From positions 1 to 33,623 of the forward strand of contig DASWIE010000114.1 in the NCBI GenBank assembly GCA_036397815.1: DNA of 33,623 bases. The letters are read 5' to 3'. A program made the translations under genes and the position numbers. Origin of the DNA: DASQFY01 sp036397815 (GTDB lineage Bacteria; Chloroflexota; Limnocylindria; QHBO01). The notes below the pieces were generated by a model, which ran no database searches, had not been told where the DNA came from, and saw only the letters and a list, made by a program, of their open reading frames with translations. Shown here piece by piece: positions 32,048 to 33,623 of this stretch (positions within the stretch are counted from its first letter, which is position 1; the number at the start of each line of letters is the position of its first letter).

Positions 32048-33623
32048 ATGGCCAGCACCACGCCCCGCATCAAGATCACCTACGCCACGCTGTCCGCCGA
32101 CAACGAGGAGCTGCAGTCGTCGTTCGACGCGGCCGTCGAGCGGGTACGCGGGCAGCTTGGACGCTCGTATCCGATGCTCATCGGCGCGGAGGAGCGCGCC
32201 GGCGCGACTGAGTTCGAGGATCGATCGCCGATCGACCGCGAGATTGTGGTGGCCCGCTTCCCGGTCGGCACCCGGCAGGACGTGCAGGACGCGGTCGACG
32301 CCGCGCGCGCGGCATTCCCGCGGTGGCGGGACCTCGGGTGGCGAAAGCGCCTGGAGCTGATGCGACGCGCCGCGGACCTGATCAGCGACCGAGCGTTCGA
32401 GTACGCGGCGCTGATGAGCTTCGAAGTCGGCAAGAACCGGCTGGAGGCGCTGGGCGACGTCGAGGAGACGGCTGACCTGCTGCGCTACTACAGCGACGAG
32501 ATGGAGCGGAACGACGGGTTCGTGAGACCGATGGGCTCGCTTTCGCCGTCCGAGCACACGCGCTCGATCCTGAAGCCGCACGGGGTGTGGGCGGTGATCA
32601 GCCCGTTCAACTTCCCGATGGCGCTGGCCGGCGGCCCGGCGGCCGGCGCCTTGATCGCCGGCAACACGGTGGTCCTCAAGCCGTCGTCGGATGCGCCGCT
32701 GATGGCTCACAAGTTCGGCGAAGCACTGCGCGACGCCGGCGTGCCGGCCGGCGTCTTCAACCTGGTCACCGGACCAGGCGAGACGGTGGGAGCCGAGCTG
32801 GAGGAGAACCGCGGGATCGACGGGCTCGTCTTCACCGGCAGCTACGAGGTCGGGATGAAGCTTTACACCGGCTTCACCCGGGACTACCCGCGCCCGATCA
32901 TCACCGAGATGGGCGGCAAGAACCCCGCCATCGTCACCGCCAGCGCTGACCTGGACGAGGCGGCCGAGGGCGTCATGCGCTCCGCCTTCGGCTTCGACGG
33001 CCAGAAGTGCAGCGCCAACAGCCGGGTCTACGTCGAGCGTTCGGTGGCGGGCGAGTTCGTCGCCACGCTGGTCGAGAAGGCACGCACGCTCACGGTCGGC
33101 GACCCGACCCAGCGCCAGAACTGGATGGGCCCCGTCATCAACGAGCACGCCCTGCGCAAGTTCACCGACGCCGTCGCCGACGCGAGGCGCGACGGCGGAA
33201 CGGTCGAGCTCGGCGGCGAGGTGCTGCGCGGTCCGGAGACGGAGCGCGGCTACTTCCCGACCCCGACCATCGTCACCGGCCTGCCGGTCAGCCACCGTCT
33301 CTTCCGTGACGAGCTGTTCGTGCCCTTCCTGGTGGTGGGTGAGGTGGATTCCGTCGACGAGGCCGTCGAGCTCTCGAACTCGACGCCGTACGGGCTGACG
33401 GCCGGCATCTTCAGCCACGACGAGGCGGAGATCCGTCGCTTCCTGGACGCGATCCAGGCCGGAGTCGTGTACGTCAACCGCCGAGCGGGCGCCACCACCG
33501 GGGCCTGGCCGGGCATCCAGAGCTTCGGCGGCTGGAAGGGCTCCGGGTCGTCCGGCAAGAGTGGTCTCGGCCCGTACTACGTGCAGCAGTTCTTGCGCGA
33601 GCAATCGCAGACGGTCGTCGGCC
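32048..33623 (+). CDS. rocA: Delta-1-pyrroline-5-carboxylate dehydrogenase (partial, cut by window end)
   Basis: An aldehyde dehydrogenase superfamily enzyme that oxidises glutamate semialdehyde/P5C to glutamate with NAD, the second step of proline (and arginine) catabolism. 525 codons are present and the frame runs off the end; RocA-type enzymes are about this long, so little is missing. Visible are the RocA-type N-terminus (YPMLIGAEE), SPFNFPMALAGGPAAGAL and VVLKPSS (NAD site), FTGS, catalytic Glu287 in ITEMGGKNP and nucleophile Cys321 in FDGQKCSANSR. ELFVPFL and SFGGWKGSGSS lie near the C-terminus. ATG 32048 has GGAGG at 32033-32037. Because no stop lies inside the window, a simple ORF scan misses it. 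No proline dehydrogenase is seen in the window. Confidence 0.9.
   Translation, partial: MASTTPRIKITYATLSADNEELQSSFDAAVERVRGQLGRSYPMLIGAEERAGATEFEDRSPIDREIVVARFPVGTRQDVQDAVDAARAAFPRWRDLGWRKRLELMRRAADLISDRAFEYAALMSFEVGKNRLEALGDVEETADLLRYYSDEMERNDGFVRPMGSLSPSEHTRSILKPHGVWAVISPFNFPMALAGGPAAGALIAGNTVVLKPSSDAPLMAHKFGEALRDAGVPAGVFNLVTGPGETVGAELEENRGIDGLVFTGSYEVGMKLYTGFTRDYPRPIITEMGGKNPAIVTASADLDEAAEGVMRSAFGFDGQKCSANSRVYVERSVAGEFVATLVEKARTLTVGDPTQRQNWMGPVINEHALRKFTDAVADARRDGGTVELGGEVLRGPETERGYFPTPTIVTGLPVSHRLFRDELFVPFLVVGEVDSVDEAVELSNSTPYGLTAGIFSHDEAEIRRFLDAIQAGVVYVNRRAGATTGAWPGIQSFGGWKGSGSSGKSGLGPYYVQQFLREQSQTVVG

Noticed and set aside
31910..33604. A 564-codon open frame on the minus strand at the window end
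   Set aside because: It is antisense to the clear P5C dehydrogenase, which is open to the window edge and has all catalytic residues.

Overview
This window is bacterial chromosomal DNA. It is strongly GC-rich by eye, densely coded, and has G/C at most third codon positions, which produces many long antisense shadow frames. The mix of genes (ECF sigma factor with a DUF5667 partner, DUF11/SpaA surface proteins, a NarL-type two-component pair, a LacI-controlled starch locus) and the many apparently leaderless starts suggest an uncultured Chloroflexota lineage. A GC-rich actinobacterium cannot be excluded. No rRNA, tRNA, CRISPR array, transposase or phage gene was found.

Layout. (a) 34-5566, central metabolism: an FMN-dependent 2-hydroxy-acid oxidase divergent from a two-domain SIS sugar-phosphate protein, then glutamate formimidoyltransferase, a small two-helix membrane protein, and arginyl-tRNA synthetase. 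(b) 5577-7712: a membrane-anchored HExxH protein on the minus strand and a UlaG-like metallo-hydrolase. (c) 7700-14085, a surface-protein island: two secreted proteins (251 and 1577 aa) that share an unusual C-terminal PNTA-type sorting-like tail. Both have GGTACTA inverted repeats upstream, and both are followed by strong terminator hairpins. (d) 14101-18352, minus strand: sigma factor and membrane partner, the kbl-tdh threonine-to-glycine operon, and a small membrane protein. (e) 18388-27939, a maltooligosaccharide/starch operon: LacI regulator with its own promoter and twin operator, binding lipoprotein, two permeases, a cytosolic GH13 enzyme and a tethered extracellular GH13 enzyme with FN3 and starch-binding modules. 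(f) 27975-31802: a small protein, histidine kinase, response regulator, lipoprotein and methyltransferase. (g) 32048 to the end: a delta-1-pyrroline-5-carboxylate dehydrogenase cut by the window edge.

How they work together. In the starch locus the tethered amylase would cut polysaccharide outside the cell. The lipoprotein and permeases would import oligosaccharides, using an ATPase that is not encoded here. The cytosolic GH13 enzyme would then degrade them, all under the LacI repressor. Tdh and Kbl convert threonine to glycine and acetyl-CoA, and together with FtcD and P5C dehydrogenase they suggest amino-acid catabolism. The two surface proteins look co-regulated and co-anchored.

The most notable whole-window pattern is a TANNNT hexamer placed 6-9 nt before the start codon of at least eight genes, mostly without a Shine-Dalgarno sequence. 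This points to leaderless transcription, and it fixes several start codons differently from the longest open frame.
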